Source of the DNA: Marinobacter alexandrii
GTDB lineage: Bacteria > Pseudomonadota > Gammaproteobacteria > Pseudomonadales > Oleiphilaceae
Direction: 5' to 3'
Assembly: GCF_005871205.1 (NCBI RefSeq)
Contig: NZ_SWKM01000015.1
Location: 248,001-312,000, forward strand
Length of the DNA: 64,000 nt
The position numbers and the translations under genes were made by a program. The first letter of the stretch is position 1. Every line of letters begins with the position of its first letter. The notes beneath the pieces were generated by a model. The model was not told the DNA's origin. It was given only the letters and a program-made list of their open reading frames with translations, and did not search any database. Positions 8,493 through 18,017 of this stretch are shown here, piece by piece.

Positions 8493-9518
8493 TCAGCTGA
8501 CGACCCCTGGCTCCATTTCCAGCTCGACCCCAAACTTATCCTGCACCGATGCCCGTATCTTGGCGGCCAGCTCCAAGATATCCCGTCCGGTACCGCCGGA
8601 GTGGTTGATCAGCACAAGCGCCTGGCGATTGTGAACGCCAACACTCTGATTCCGGAATCCCTTCCAGCCGCACTGGTCAATGAGCCAGGCCGCCGCAAGC
8701 TTGACGGTGGAGCTCTGGGCATAGCCGACAATATCAGGATAGCGTACTAGCAAGCTCTGATAGTCGGCGGATGGCACCACGGGGTTCTTGAAGAAGCTGC
8801 CGGCGTTGGGAATCATTTCCGGGTCGGGAAGTTTGCGACGACGGATCGCCATCACCGCGGTGGCAACATCCATGACCGTCAATTCCGAGGCTGAGGTCTC
8901 AGCCAGGTACTCCTCCAGATCCCGGTAGCCCAGCTGCAAGGGTTTGCTGCGAGACAGCCTGAGCCGGATCTCGGTAATGACGTAACGCCCCGGACTGCGC
9001 TTGAACAGACTGTCCCGGTAGGCAAATTCACAGGCCTCACGCCGCAGGGTGACAAGGTTACCACTCTGGCGATCCAGCGCCGTCACAGACACCAGGGTGT
9101 CACACAACTCCACCCCGTACGCTCCGATGTTCTGTACTGGCGCCGCCCCCGCTGTGCCCGGAATCAGGGCCAGGTTTTCAATGCCCCGGTAACCGGCGCC
9201 GGCAGCGTACAGAACGGCCTCGTGCCAGTTTTCTCCGGCGCCAAGCACCAACGTGGCTTCCTGATCCGAAGCCTGCTCCCAGCGCCGACCGCGCATGGCC
9301 ACGCGCACCACCAGACCGTCGAAATCGCCGTCAAACACCAGGTTACTACCGCCACCCAGAATCAGGGTGCGAAGCTCCTGGCGCTCGGCCCAGGCCAGGG
9401 CGTCGGAAAGTTCCTCGGCATCCCGAACCTCAAGGTAGTAACGAGCAACGGCTGCCACGCGCAAGGTGTTGCGCTCGGACAGCTCGACATACTCCATGGG
9501 TTGCGTGCTCAGGCTCAA
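8493..9518 (-). CDS. murB: UDP-N-acetylenolpyruvoylglucosamine reductase
   Basis: FAD enzyme that reduces UDP-GlcNAc-enolpyruvate to UDP-MurNAc with NADPH in cytoplasmic peptidoglycan precursor synthesis. Its 341 residues match the type I (E. coli-like) enzyme. The FAD-binding motif is LGGGSNLVF, then IPGTAGAAPVQNIGAYG. The proton-donating serine lies in NAGSFFKNP and the C-terminal glutamate in FGVELEMEP. It is the last gene of the eight-gene minus-strand envelope operon. Its ATG overlaps the stop of the phosphatase gene by 4 nt (ATGA), which suggests translational coupling. Confidence 0.97.
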   Translation of the reverse strand: MSLSTQPMEYVELSERNTLRVAAVARYYLEVRDAEELSDALAWAERQELRTLILGGGSNLVFDGDFDGLVVRVAMRGRRWEQASDQEATLVLGAGENWHEAVLYAAGAGYRGIENLALIPGTAGAAPVQNIGAYGVELCDTLVSVTALDRQSGNLVTLRREACEFAYRDSLFKRSPGRYVITEIRLRLSRSKPLQLGYRDLEEYLAETSASELTVMDVATAVMAIRRRKLPDPEMIPNAGSFFKNPVVPSADYQSLLVRYPDIVGYAQSSTVKLAAAWLIDQCGWKGFRNQSVGVHNRQALVLINHSGGTGRDILELAAKIRASVQDKFGVELEMEPGVVS

Positions 9519-9994
9519 GCCAGACGCTCCCTGATATCGGCCAGCAGGCCTTCACCTGCCTCGTGGATCAGGTCCAGCACGAACTCGAAGCCGTCCGGGC
9601 CACCATAATAAGGGTCAGGGACTTCCCGGTGACGGGACCGTCCGTAGCCTAGGAACAGCTCCGGCCGGGTGCCGCCACTCTGGCGCCAGATATCGGTGAC
9701 ATCAGCCAGATTCTGCTGATCCATCACCAACACATAATCAAAACCATCAAGGTCCTCCGCCACGAACTGACGGGCTCTCAGATTGTTGATATCGATGCCG
9801 CGCTTGCGGGCAGCCTGAGTCGCCCTGGAATCGGGCGCCTTGCCAATATGCCAATGGCCAGTGCCACAGGAATCGATCTTGATCGAGTCCTCAAGACCCG
9901 ATTTCTGCACCAATGCGCGAAACACGCCTTCGGCGCTGGGAGAACGGCAGATGTTACCCAGGCAGACAAACAGCACACTCACTTGCTTCGACAT
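9515..9994 (-). CDS. Low molecular weight protein-tyrosine phosphatase
   Basis: A 159-residue cytoplasmic phosphatase. The P-loop is CLGNICRS, with nucleophile C11 and phosphate-binding R17, and the general acid D127 lies in VPDPYYGG. The frame can be extended 8 codons to 10018. The ATG at 9994 is preferred because GAGGAG precedes it and the kdsB stop codon overlaps it as TAATG. Its place between kdsB and murB is shared with Pseudomonas, as I recall. In other bacteria such enzymes dephosphorylate tyrosine kinases of polysaccharide export, but no such kinase is in the window, so the substrate is unknown. Confidence 0.93.
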   Translation of the reverse strand: MSKQVSVLFVCLGNICRSPSAEGVFRALVQKSGLEDSIKIDSCGTGHWHIGKAPDSRATQAARKRGIDINNLRARQFVAEDLDGFDYVLVMDQQNLADVTDIWRQSGGTRPELFLGYGRSRHREVPDPYYGGPDGFEFVLDLIHEAGEGLLADIRERLA

Positions 9995-10779
9995 TACACG
10001 CTCCTCGTCGCCAGCCATTCCCGGATGCGCTCCAGGTCGGCATCGGTATCAACGCCGGCGGGTGGCTGTTCAGCGGCGACGTCCACGTGGATGCGGGCAC
10101 CGTTGTACAAAGCCCGCAACTGCTCCAGGGACTCCGCCCTTTCGGTGGGCGCCGGCGCCCAGTTCACGAACTGTTCCAGGACATGAGCCCGGTAGCCGTA
10201 AATGCCAATGTGACGGAAATAGTCAACACCGGGAGGCAGGGGCACATCGTCACCATTGAGTGGGCCGCCGTCCATCCAGGCATCCCGGGGCCACGGAATC
10301 GGCGCCCGGCTGAAATAATGGGCCATGCCCTGGTGATCAAACACAACTTTCACGGCGTTGGGGTTGATCAGTTGATCAACGTCGTGAATGCGCTCGCACA
10401 GGGTGGCGATCGCAGCGTCGGGATAGAATTCCAGATTGTCCGCCACCTGATTGATCAACACCGGTGGAATCAGCGGCTCATCACCCTGCACATTGACCAC
10501 CCGGTGATCGCCGTCCAGCTCCAGCTTTCGCGCCACTTCTGCCAGCCGGTCAGTGCCACTGGCATGATCCGGAGACGTCATCACAACATCGGCGCCAAAG
10601 CGCTCGCAGGCTTCGCGAATACGGCCATCATCGGTGGCCACCACCACCCGATCAGCACGGCTCGCCAGCGCCCGTTCGTAGACGTGTTGAATCATCGGCT
10701 TGCCCACGATGTCCGCCAACGGCTTGCCGGGCAAACGGCTGGAGGCATAACGGGCCGGGATAACCACAGAGAAAGACAT
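9994..10779 (-). CDS. kdsB: 3-deoxy-manno-octulosonate cytidylyltransferase
   Basis: Activates KDO as CMP-KDO for attachment to lipid A precursor. The 261 residues include the nucleotide-binding start [19 protein letters not shown], the segment [10 protein letters not shown], and the motif [11 protein letters not shown] that binds CTP and metal. It lies in the envelope operon between the YcaR-type gene (26-nt gap) and the phosphatase gene (1-nt overlap). The context with lpxK and msbA, which act on lipid A, fits LPS core assembly. Confidence 0.98.
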   Translation of the reverse strand: MSFSVVIPARYASSRLPGKPLADIVGKPMIQHVYERALASRADRVVVATDDGRIREACERFGADVVMTSPDHASGTDRLAEVARKLELDGDHRVVNVQGDEPLIPPVLINQVADNLEFYPDAAIATLCERIHDVDQLINPNAVKVVFDHQGMAHYFSRAPIPWPRDAWMDGGPLNGDDVPLPPGVDYFRHIGIYGYRAHVLEQFVNWAPAPTERAESLEQLRALYNGARIHVDVAAEQPPAGVDTDADLERIREWLATRSV

Positions 10780-10805
10780 GAGCAGACGTATCCTGAAGCG
10801 GTGAC

Positions 10806-10994
10806 TTAGCGTTTATCGAGGCGTTCGTCGGTAGTGAGCGTGCGGGCTTCACTGGACAGCATGACCGGTATCCCCTCGCGAACGGGGAACGCCATGGCGT
10901 CCTGGTAGCAAACCAGCTCGGTTCTAGCCTCATTGAGTTTAAGATCGCCCTTGCAGACCGGGCACGCCAGCATTGCCAGCAGTTTTTTATCCAT
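10806..10994 (-). CDS. Trm112/YcaR-family small protein
   Basis: A 62-residue protein with the family pattern [31 protein letters not shown]. Three cysteines (C11, C14, C29) are visible, consistent with a partial zinc-knuckle fold. Its position between lpxK and kdsB is conserved in gammaproteobacteria. In eukaryotes and archaea Trm112 activates methyltransferases; the function of the bacterial YcaR form is not established. It is part of the minus-strand operon, 16 nt after lpxK. Confidence 0.9.
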   Translation of the reverse strand: MDKKLLAMLACPVCKGDLKLNEARTELVCYQDAMAFPVREGIPVMLSSEARTLTTDERLDKR

Positions 10995-11010
10995 GATGTC
11001 CCACCCAGGG

Positions 11011-12039
11011 TTAAGAGATTAGCTGTTCGGCACTCTGCCCGATTCGGGCGATCACCGAACGTGAAAATTCATCCGACAAACTGGCCTGTACGGAAAAAAC
11101 CCAGGCGTTGTCTGGAGCAAACGACCGGCACTTCACCGCATCCTTGGCCGTCATCACCACCCACTGGCCGGCCTCTGCAGTCAGGTCGCTGGCCTTGAAG
11201 CTGTGATGGTCCGAAAAAGGTGCCTCGGTGACCTTGGCGCCCAAGTTCCTTAGTGTATCGAAAAACCGGCCGGGATTGCCGATTCCCGCTACCGCACGTA
11301 CGGTCTGCCCCTGCAGGTCTGTGACTGGCCGGGCCTGACCGGTTTTCAGGTTAACCAGGGTCGACGGCTCAAGTGCCATGGTATGAATTTCCGAATGCTC
11401 GATATCGTCGAAGGCGTCGAGATGCTGGCCCGCTTCGAACTCGCCACCATTCACCACGACAAAATCCACTGATGAGAGGCGCGAAACCGGCTCACGTAAT
11501 GGCCCAACTGGGATCACTGCGCCATTGCCAACACCACGGGCACCGTCAAAAACCGCCAGCTCCACATCCCTCGGCAAGGCGTAGTGCTGAAGGCCATCGT
11601 CGCACACGAGGATATCACCCAGTTCCTGATCCAGCGCCCAAAGCGCACCTCGGCGGCGAACCGGATCGACCACCACCGGCACACCGGTTGCTTGCGCAAG
11701 CATCACGGGCTCATCGCCCATTTCGGAGGGGTTGCTGTCGGCACTGACCAGTGCCGGATAGTGCGGGGACTTGCCGCCATAACCGCGGCTGATGATCACC
11801 GGGCGCCATCCCGCTGACCGCAGTTCGGCTACCAGCCAGGCGGTCAGGGGGGACTTTCCGGTACCGCCAGCGGTGATATTACCCACCACCACGACCGGTA
11901 CAGGCAGCGTCTCATTTCTCGCCTCCCAGGCCTTACGGCGTCGGGAGGCGGCGACCGCCTGGAACAGCCAACTCAGCGGAGCCAGGGGCCACAACGGGCG
12001 GGACTTGCCATACCAGAGCCGGTCAATCAGCGAGCTCAT
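11011..12039 (-). CDS. lpxK: Tetraacyldisaccharide 4'-kinase
   Basis: Inner-membrane-associated kinase that phosphorylates the 4' position of the lipid A disaccharide. The protein has 342 residues with an N-terminal hydrophobic stretch ([16 protein letters not shown]) and a P-loop [13 protein letters not shown] (GGTGKS at 58-63). Further family motifs are [15 protein letters not shown] and CDDGLQHY. Its ATG overlaps the msbA stop by 4 nt, so kinase and lipid A flippase are probably translationally coupled. Confidence 0.97.
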   Translation of the reverse strand: MSSLIDRLWYGKSRPLWPLAPLSWLFQAVAASRRRKAWEARNETLPVPVVVVGNITAGGTGKSPLTAWLVAELRSAGWRPVIISRGYGGKSPHYPALVSADSNPSEMGDEPVMLAQATGVPVVVDPVRRRGALWALDQELGDILVCDDGLQHYALPRDVELAVFDGARGVGNGAVIPVGPLREPVSRLSSVDFVVVNGGEFEAGQHLDAFDDIEHSEIHTMALEPSTLVNLKTGQARPVTDLQGQTVRAVAGIGNPGRFFDTLRNLGAKVTEAPFSDHHSFKASDLTAEAGQWVVMTAKDAVKCRSFAPDNAWVFSVQASLSDEFSRSVIARIGQSAEQLIS

Positions 12040-13817
12040 ACCGATTCGCTGAATTGCATCTGATGCAGCTGGGCGTAGGCGCCACCGGTTGCCAGCAGCT
12101 CGTCGTGTCGCCCGGATTCAGCAATCCGCCCGTTCTCCATCACCAGGATTCGATCGGCGCTCTCGATGGTGGACAAACGGTGCGCGATAACCAGTGTGGT
12201 CCGGCCTTTCATAACCGTTTCCAACGCTTCCTGAATATGACGCTCAGACTCGGTATCCAGCGCCGAGGTGGCCTCATCCAGAATAAGAATTGGCGCGTTC
12301 TTGAGCAGCGCCCGGGCAATGGCCAACCGCTGGCGCTGACCGCCCGAAAGCATCACGCCGTTGTCACCAATCCGGGTGTCCAGCCCCTCGGGCATCCGGT
12401 CGATAAACTCGAGCGCATGGGCCTTGGCCGCTGCCTCCCGGATCTCCTCACGACTGCAATCCCGCAAGGCACCGTAGGCGATGTTGGCGGCGATGGTGTC
12501 GTTGAACAGCACAACGTTCTGGGTTACCAACGCAATTTGTGAGCGCAAAGCCTTCAGGGAATAGTCCCGCAGTGAGTGGTCGTCGATCAGGATATCGCCA
12601 CCGGTGTACTCGTAAAATCGTGGCAGCAGGCTGACCAGGGTCGACTTGCCGCTGCCGGAGCGGCCAACCAGGGCAACACTCTGGCCGGCTGGAATGTCGA
12701 GCGAGATACCTTCGAGTACATTGTCGAGCTGATCCCGGTAACGGAACGACACGTCCTCGAAGCGGATGTTGCCCTCCACCCGTGACGGCGCATAGGTGCC
12801 TGGATCCTGCTCCGGCTGCTCGTCCATGGTTTCGAACACATCGTAGGCGGCAGCAAGCCCTTTCTGGATCTTGGCGTGCACCGAGGTCACCTGGCGGATC
12901 GGCTTCGCCATGGTGGTCGCGGCAGTAATGAAAGCGACCAGCTGGCCTGTGGTCATGCCACCCCGAATCTCCGGCGCCAGCATGGTCCACACCAGCGCGG
13001 CAATGGCGATGGCCACCAACACCTGAATCACCGGCACACTGATGGCCTGGGTCGAGGCCATCTTCAGACTCTGGGTGAGGTTGCGGTCGTTGACCTCACG
13101 GAACCGCTGCTGCTCGTAGTCTTCGCCACCAAAGGTTCGGACCACCCGGTAACCGGCAATGGATTCGGATGCCACATGGGTGATGTCGCCCATGGAGCCC
13201 TGGATGCGCTTGCTGATCCGGCGGAAGCGCTTGCTGGCATAACTCACCACAGCACCAATGACCGGGCCCACTGCAAGAAAGATCAGCGTGAGCACCCAGT
13301 TGGTGTAGAGCATGAAGCACAGCAGGCCAATGATGGTCAGCCCTTCCCGGAGCGTGATGGTGACCGCGTTGGTGGTCGCCTCCGCCACCTGTTCCACGTT
13401 GAAGGTCAGCTTGGACACCAGTCGACCGGCCGCGTTGTCATCAAAGTAACGGGACGGCAGGGACAGCAGGCGGTCGAAGACGTCGTTTCGCAGCACGTTG
13501 ATGACGTGGCGGCCAACGTAACCGATGAAGTACTGGCTCATGAACGTACCCACACCACGGAAGGCAAACACCCCCACGATCAACAGCGTGAGCATAATCC
13601 GATTGCCTTCGGTCGGGTTTTCGATGGCAGCAATCACATATTCCATGGCGGCGGCCATGCCGGTGGATGCCGCCGCATAAATGACGTTACCAACCACGGC
13701 GAGAGAAAACGCCAGCCAGAAAGGTCTTACGTAGACGAGCAGGCGTTTGTAGGTTTCCCAGCTGCCAGAAGGTTGGGCAGCGGAACCTTGGGCCGGGAGC
13801 GGGTCTGGACTGCTCAT
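12036..13817 (-). CDS. msbA: Lipid A export permease/ATP-binding protein
   Basis: A 593-residue half-transporter that flips lipid A-core across the inner membrane. The six-helix permease domain occupies about residues 25-330. The ATPase domain follows with Walker A GRSGSGKST, the ABC signature LSGGQRQRLAIARAL and Walker B ILILDEATSALD, then the H-loop IAHRLST. It lies between exbD (4-nt overlap) and lpxK (4-nt overlap), a context that supports MsbA over a drug-exporting paralogue. Confidence 0.95.
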   Translation of the reverse strand: MSSPDPLPAQGSAAQPSGSWETYKRLLVYVRPFWLAFSLAVVGNVIYAAASTGMAAAMEYVIAAIENPTEGNRIMLTLLIVGVFAFRGVGTFMSQYFIGYVGRHVINVLRNDVFDRLLSLPSRYFDDNAAGRLVSKLTFNVEQVAEATTNAVTITLREGLTIIGLLCFMLYTNWVLTLIFLAVGPVIGAVVSYASKRFRRISKRIQGSMGDITHVASESIAGYRVVRTFGGEDYEQQRFREVNDRNLTQSLKMASTQAISVPVIQVLVAIAIAALVWTMLAPEIRGGMTTGQLVAFITAATTMAKPIRQVTSVHAKIQKGLAAAYDVFETMDEQPEQDPGTYAPSRVEGNIRFEDVSFRYRDQLDNVLEGISLDIPAGQSVALVGRSGSGKSTLVSLLPRFYEYTGGDILIDDHSLRDYSLKALRSQIALVTQNVVLFNDTIAANIAYGALRDCSREEIREAAAKAHALEFIDRMPEGLDTRIGDNGVMLSGGQRQRLAIARALLKNAPILILDEATSALDTESERHIQEALETVMKGRTTLVIAHRLSTIESADRILVMENGRIAESGRHDELLATGGAYAQLHQMQFSESV

Positions 13818-14239
13818 GGTGTCTCCGACTCCCGCTCAGTGGTGATACTCAGTTTGGCAAAGCCGAGACGACCGGCGACGTCCATGGCGCGCACTACAAA
13901 CTCGTGGGGAGTGCGGGCATCGGCGGTAATAATGAACGGCAGTGTTTTGTCGCCTGCTGCCAGCTCTTTCACACCCCGTTCAAGGGTCTCGCGGCGGTTG
14001 TTGACCAGGGCCTGGTCATTGAGCAGGTATTGGCCCTCAGCGTTGATCACCACATCAATCTGGCGAACCTCTGAAGGCGACACCGGCTCTCCGCTGGCCT
14101 CAGGCAGCTCCACCTGAAGATGGCTTTCGCGGGTGAAGGTGGTTGAGACCATAAAAAAAATCAGCAGCAGGAACACCACATCGATCAGTGGTGTCAGGTC
14201 GACCGCGACTTCCTGACTTCTCTGGCGCTTGAACTTCAC
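13814..14239 (-). CDS. exbD: ExbD/TolR family biopolymer transport protein
   Basis: A 141-residue inner-membrane protein with one N-terminal membrane helix (LIDVVFLLLIFFMVSTTF). The conserved aspartate in DLTPLIDVVF carries protons in the ExbB/ExbD motor. The periplasmic domain follows. It sits 5 nt after the exbB-type gene, and its end overlaps msbA. No TonB or TonB-dependent receptor gene is in the window, so this pair could energise another process, possibly envelope-linked. The role beyond proton-driven motor is inference. Confidence 0.92.
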   Translation of the reverse strand: MKFKRQRSQEVAVDLTPLIDVVFLLLIFFMVSTTFTRESHLQVELPEASGEPVSPSEVRQIDVVINAEGQYLLNDQALVNNRRETLERGVKELAAGDKTLPFIITADARTPHEFVVRAMDVAGRLGFAKLSITTERESETP

Positions 14240-14244
14240 GGCGT

Positions 14245-14871
14245 TCAGGCTCCTTCCACGTCGATTTCGCGGTCTCCGTGCACAACCTCAACCAGCTTGA
14301 TGGCTTCTTGTTCCATGCTGACCACCAGCTCGTCGACACGACGAATGAAATAGCGATGGGCAATCAGGGCCGGAATCGCAACACTCAGACCGGCTGCCGT
14401 GGTAATCAGGGCCTCCGAGATACCTCCCGCAAGATTGCCGGCATTGCCGACACCGGCCAGCTGAATCTCGGCAAACACCTTGATCATGCCGATCACGGTG
14501 CCCAAAAGACCAAGCAGCGGTGTAATGGTGGCAACGGTACCCAGCGGGTTCAGGAACCGTTCGAGGTCGTGAATCACCTGACTGGCTTCATGTTCAATGC
14601 TCTCTTTCATGATCTCGCGACCATGTTTGGCATTGAGCAGACCACCCGCCAAAACGCGGCCCATGGGAGAAGATCCTTGGAGCGCCTTCAGCTTGCGGCC
14701 ATTGAGTTCTTTTTTCTTGATCCAGCGCCAAAGCTCATTGAGGGTCTGGGATGGTGCCACCCTGGATGCACGCAAGGTCCAGAAACGCTCCAGAATGATG
14801 GCAAGGGCCAGAATGGAACACGCAACAATTGGCACCATCAAAATGCCACCGGCTTTTAACAGCTCGAACAC
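14245..14871 (-). CDS. exbB: MotA/TolQ/ExbB proton channel family protein
   Basis: A 208-residue protein with three predicted membrane helices: residues about 10-30 (GGILMVPIVACSILALAI), about 110-135 (LGTVATITPLLGLLGTVIGM) and about 150-175. The proline- and glycine-rich second helix is the signature of the family. It is the first gene of the eight-gene envelope operon and pairs with the following exbD. The 72-bp gap from comEC presumably holds its promoter, though I could not define one. Confidence 0.92.
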   Translation of the reverse strand: MFELLKAGGILMVPIVACSILALAIILERFWTLRASRVAPSQTLNELWRWIKKKELNGRKLKALQGSSPMGRVLAGGLLNAKHGREIMKESIEHEASQVIHDLERFLNPLGTVATITPLLGLLGTVIGMIKVFAEIQLAGVGNAGNLAGGISEALITTAAGLSVAIPALIAHRYFIRRVDELVVSMEQEAIKLVEVVHGDREIDVEGA

Positions 14872-14943
14872 GCTCGGTCTCCCTGATAGTTTACAAGCCG
14901 CGCTACTTTAGCATAGCTGCCGTGGCAGGCCACACCCGTTATG

Positions 14944-17427
14944 TCACGGTATCGCACATTCATCCCGGGCCTGTCCTGGTGCCCCAATCCAGAACGGTGC
15001 GTCCAGTCGCTTCTCTTTAATGGTCAGGTGGTTATCTTCAACGGCTGCCACCAGCATTCCGGAGCAGGCAGTACTGAACGCGCTTACTCCGAGATCACGA
15101 TAGCGGGCGGTTACGCTACTGTGAGGGTGCCTGTATCGGTGCCGGTAACCAGCGGAGTAGATCACGACTTCCGGAGTCAGCGCTGTCACCCACTGGGGCG
15201 AGGAGGATGTCTTGCTGCCATGGTGGGGCGCAACCACCAGCCGCGACACGTCCGCCGCCAAGGCGCCATGCCCGCGCAGATGTGACAGATAATGTGCCTC
15301 GGTTGCGGCGCTGATATCGCCGGGCAACAGCCATTCGGTGCGGGATGGCGGATGCTCGATCCGCACCACGCAGGAAGCATCATTGCCGGTGCGCGATCCA
15401 CCAGCCTGCCAATAATGAATGCGCAGGCCTCCCAACTCTTCCTCCGCCACCGCGCAGGACTGGACGACAAGGTCGGATTCTTGGCCCAGTTTTTCCCGAA
15501 CGGCCAACACCTCACCGGTCACCAGCTTTCCTATCTCAATGGACCCGGCCAGCGTTGCCAGACCACCAGAATGATCGCTGTCGGCATGGCTGATCACCAG
15601 GGTATCAATACGATGCACACCCAGTGCTTTCAGGTTAGGCAGTAAGGTCGATTCGACGGCCGAGAACACACCCGGCACGCTCGGGCCGGTATCGTACAGA
15701 AATACCCGGCCCTGATGCCGCACCAGTACCGCCAGGCCCTGCCCGACATCCCAAACTGTTACCTCTGGTTCAAACAGGTGGGTATTGGGCCGCTGCGATG
15801 TCGGTGATTGCCCCATTGCCAGCCAAACCATGAACAACAAACCCGCACAGGCGCCACCTCCAGGCATAGGCACTTTCACCAGCAACAGAACCAGTCCCGC
15901 CAGCCCAATAACCTCCCACTGACCGACCTCAATGGCCGGCGACGGAAATTCCGCCAGCCGCGCCAGCACAGCCCAGAGTGTTCCCATTAATACGTCACAG
16001 AACTGAACCACCGCCTCCGAACCGGCAGGCAAGATCGCCACAGCCAGGGCACCGGCAATCAGACCGGGCATGACCACCAGCGAAACCCAAGGGATAGCCA
16101 ACAAATTGGCCAGTCCACCGATCAAGGGCTGATCCTGCCCGTACACCTGAAGCAGTGGCCAGAGCCCGGCAAACAATGCACCCTGAGCCAGCAGTAGTGT
16201 CCTCAGCCATCCCGGAGGCCTAAGCCCCGCCGCGAAGACCCAGATCAGAACAGCAACCGCGCCAAACGACAGCCAGAAACCCTGATCCAACGGCGCAAAA
16301 GGGTCCAGCAAAAGCACCGCTGCCAACGCCCAGACCCATGCCTGCCAAGCCGGAAGCTGGCGTGCGAACAACAACGACCAACCGCCCACCAATACCATCA
16401 GCAGTGCCCTTTGAGTTGGAACTGTGAATCCCGCCATCAGGGCATAGACCAGACAACAGGTCATCACCGCGGAAAAGAGACAGCGACGCTGTGCAACTTC
16501 TCCAATCCAGGTCAGCGGCAATACAAGCAGGAACCTGCGCACCAGGAATCCGGCGCCGAGGGCAATCAGCCCCAGATGCAAACCGGAGATGGCCACCAGG
16601 TGGATAGTGCCGGTGGCCTGCAATACCTGCCAGTGGGAAGGTGTCAGATGGCCCCGATCACCGACCAGCAAGGAACTGATCAAGGACCGGTGCTCGGCGC
16701 TGGCAAACCGTCGCTCAACCCAACCAGCAATCCAGCCGTGCGCCTCGTGGTATCGGCACTTTAGACCGCAGTCCACAGTATGATCGGCAACCGCGTTCCG
16801 GACCGTACCGGTCGCTCGGTAGCCCTTGCGAAACAGCCAGTCTTCGTAGCGGAATCCAGCATCGTTCAACGTGCCGTGGGGACGCTTCAGGACCAGTTCA
16901 AGTCTCAGGCGGTGTGATGGCAATCGGCGTTCGGATTTTCCGTACCAGGCAAGGCGCAGAAGCTGTGGTAGTTTGACGGTTTGATTCGAGGAATGCGTGC
17001 GCTCGTGCCAGCGGGTGACACAAAAGCTGAAGCGGAGACTGTTAAAGCTCCCGGGCGAAGGAATATCACAAACGTAGCCGGAAACCGACAGCCGTTGCCC
17101 TTCCATGTCCGCAGGCAATCCCTCAGTCAGGCGCCGGTCTGCGTGCCAACTGGCCCACGCTAACCCCATAATCAGGGCCATGCTTAAGAGAGCCATGCGC
17201 CGAAGTGGAGACTGCCGGGTTCGGAGTGCAATGCAAAAAGCTCCAATAAAGCTCGCCACGATCCATAGAGGAGGTGGCAACATCGACAACCAATACAGTA
17301 AGATAACGCCGCAAGAGAAGGCGAATGCGCCCGCGACCGCTAAACCGCGCCCAGACGCGGCCCCGAGTCGGGTAATTGAGTTTCCGGACAATCCTTGTCC
17401 TCCGGTTTGATGATTCACCGGCAGCAT
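14944..17427 (-). CDS. comEC: ComEC/Rec2-type DNA internalisation protein
   Basis: An 827-residue inner-membrane protein that passes single-stranded DNA into the cytoplasm during natural transformation. It has N-terminal membrane helices with a DUF4131 region, then the competence domain with HLVAISGLHLGLIALG and PTQRALLMVLVGGW in a multi-helix block. The C-terminal metallo-beta-lactamase domain contains VISHADSDHSGGL and the downstream histidines VVAPHHGSKTSSS, the putative nuclease. It lies divergent to the DUF2062 gene with only 44 bp between them. No other competence gene is present. It is full length with intact motifs, so likely functional. The start codon is the first available and not independently supported. 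Confidence 0.93.
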   Translation of the reverse strand: MLPVNHQTGGQGLSGNSITRLGAASGRGLAVAGAFAFSCGVILLYWLSMLPPPLWIVASFIGAFCIALRTRQSPLRRMALLSMALIMGLAWASWHADRRLTEGLPADMEGQRLSVSGYVCDIPSPGSFNSLRFSFCVTRWHERTHSSNQTVKLPQLLRLAWYGKSERRLPSHRLRLELVLKRPHGTLNDAGFRYEDWLFRKGYRATGTVRNAVADHTVDCGLKCRYHEAHGWIAGWVERRFASAEHRSLISSLLVGDRGHLTPSHWQVLQATGTIHLVAISGLHLGLIALGAGFLVRRFLLVLPLTWIGEVAQRRCLFSAVMTCCLVYALMAGFTVPTQRALLMVLVGGWSLLFARQLPAWQAWVWALAAVLLLDPFAPLDQGFWLSFGAVAVLIWVFAAGLRPPGWLRTLLLAQGALFAGLWPLLQVYGQDQPLIGGLANLLAIPWVSLVVMPGLIAGALAVAILPAGSEAVVQFCDVLMGTLWAVLARLAEFPSPAIEVGQWEVIGLAGLVLLLVKVPMPGGGACAGLLFMVWLAMGQSPTSQRPNTHLFEPEVTVWDVGQGLAVLVRHQGRVFLYDTGPSVPGVFSAVESTLLPNLKALGVHRIDTLVISHADSDHSGGLATLAGSIEIGKLVTGEVLAVREKLGQESDLVVQSCAVAEEELGGLRIHYWQAGGSRTGNDASCVVRIEHPPSRTEWLLPGDISAATEAHYLSHLRGHGALAADVSRLVVAPHHGSKTSSSPQWVTALTPEVVIYSAGYRHRYRHPHSSVTARYRDLGVSAFSTACSGMLVAAVEDNHLTIKEKRLDAPFWIGAPGQARDECAIP

Positions 17428-17471
17428 CCATGCTCCCGGAATTCACACGCTAACGACAGGCAGAGCTTCCA

Positions 17472-18017
17472 ATGCCGAAGAAGTTCATGAAACGCTATCT
17501 GCCAACACCAGAGAAGGTGCAAGCGATGAAATCGCTACGCTTTCTTGGCGATATCCTTCATGAACCCAACCTCTGGCACATCAACCGACACAGCGTTGCC
17601 CGCGCCTTCCTGGTAGGCATCTGGTTCTGCTTCATCCCCATGCCCTTTCAGATGATTGGTGCTGCCCTATTCGCGATCTGGTTCAACTCGAACCTGCCAC
17701 TGTCAGTGGTACTGGTCTGGATCAGTAACCCGGTGACCATGCCCCCAATCTTCTATTTCAACTATAAGGTAGGCGCTTGGGTCCTGAATCGGCCGGTCCT
17801 CAACTTCCAATTTGAATTGACCTGGTCCTGGATCAGCGAGCGCCTGCTGGATATCGGGATTCCCCTGTACCTGGGCTCGCTGATGGTGGCCACGATTTCT
17901 GCCTGCATTGCCTACCTGACAATTCAGTTCCTATGGCGCAGAAAGATACGCGCCGACTGGCGGTTACGCCGTGGCGACCGCCTCAAGCGCCAACGGGCCG
18001 CTGATCAAGCCTCCTGA
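17472..18017 (+). CDS. DUF2062 domain membrane protein
   Basis: A 181-residue protein with DUF2062 features: HSVARAFLVGIWFCFIPMPF, then two adjacent hydrophobic helices (about residues 55-95) with the motif WISNPVTMPPIFYFNYKVG, and a third near the C-terminus (LYLGSLMVATISACIAYL). A basic tail follows (KIRADWRLRRGDRLKRQ). The molecular function of the family is unknown. Its position between comEC and the lol genes matches Pseudomonas, as I recall. Its 3' end overlaps the convergent lolD gene by 13 nt. Confidence 0.88.
   Translation: MPKKFMKRYLPTPEKVQAMKSLRFLGDILHEPNLWHINRHSVARAFLVGIWFCFIPMPFQMIGAALFAIWFNSNLPLSVVLVWISNPVTMPPIFYFNYKVGAWVLNRPVLNFQFELTWSWISERLLDIGIPLYLGSLMVATISACIAYLTIQFLWRRKIRADWRLRRGDRLKRQRAADQAS

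Noticed and set aside
12876..14117. 413-codon plus-strand frame across msbA and exbD
   Set aside because: Antisense to both genes and rich in histidine and glutamine, as expected from reading the opposite strand of biased codons.
13814..14871. ExbB/ExbD pair as a TonB system
   Set aside because: No tonB or TonB-dependent receptor is near and the pair belongs to the lipid A operon, so a TonB role cannot be claimed from this window.
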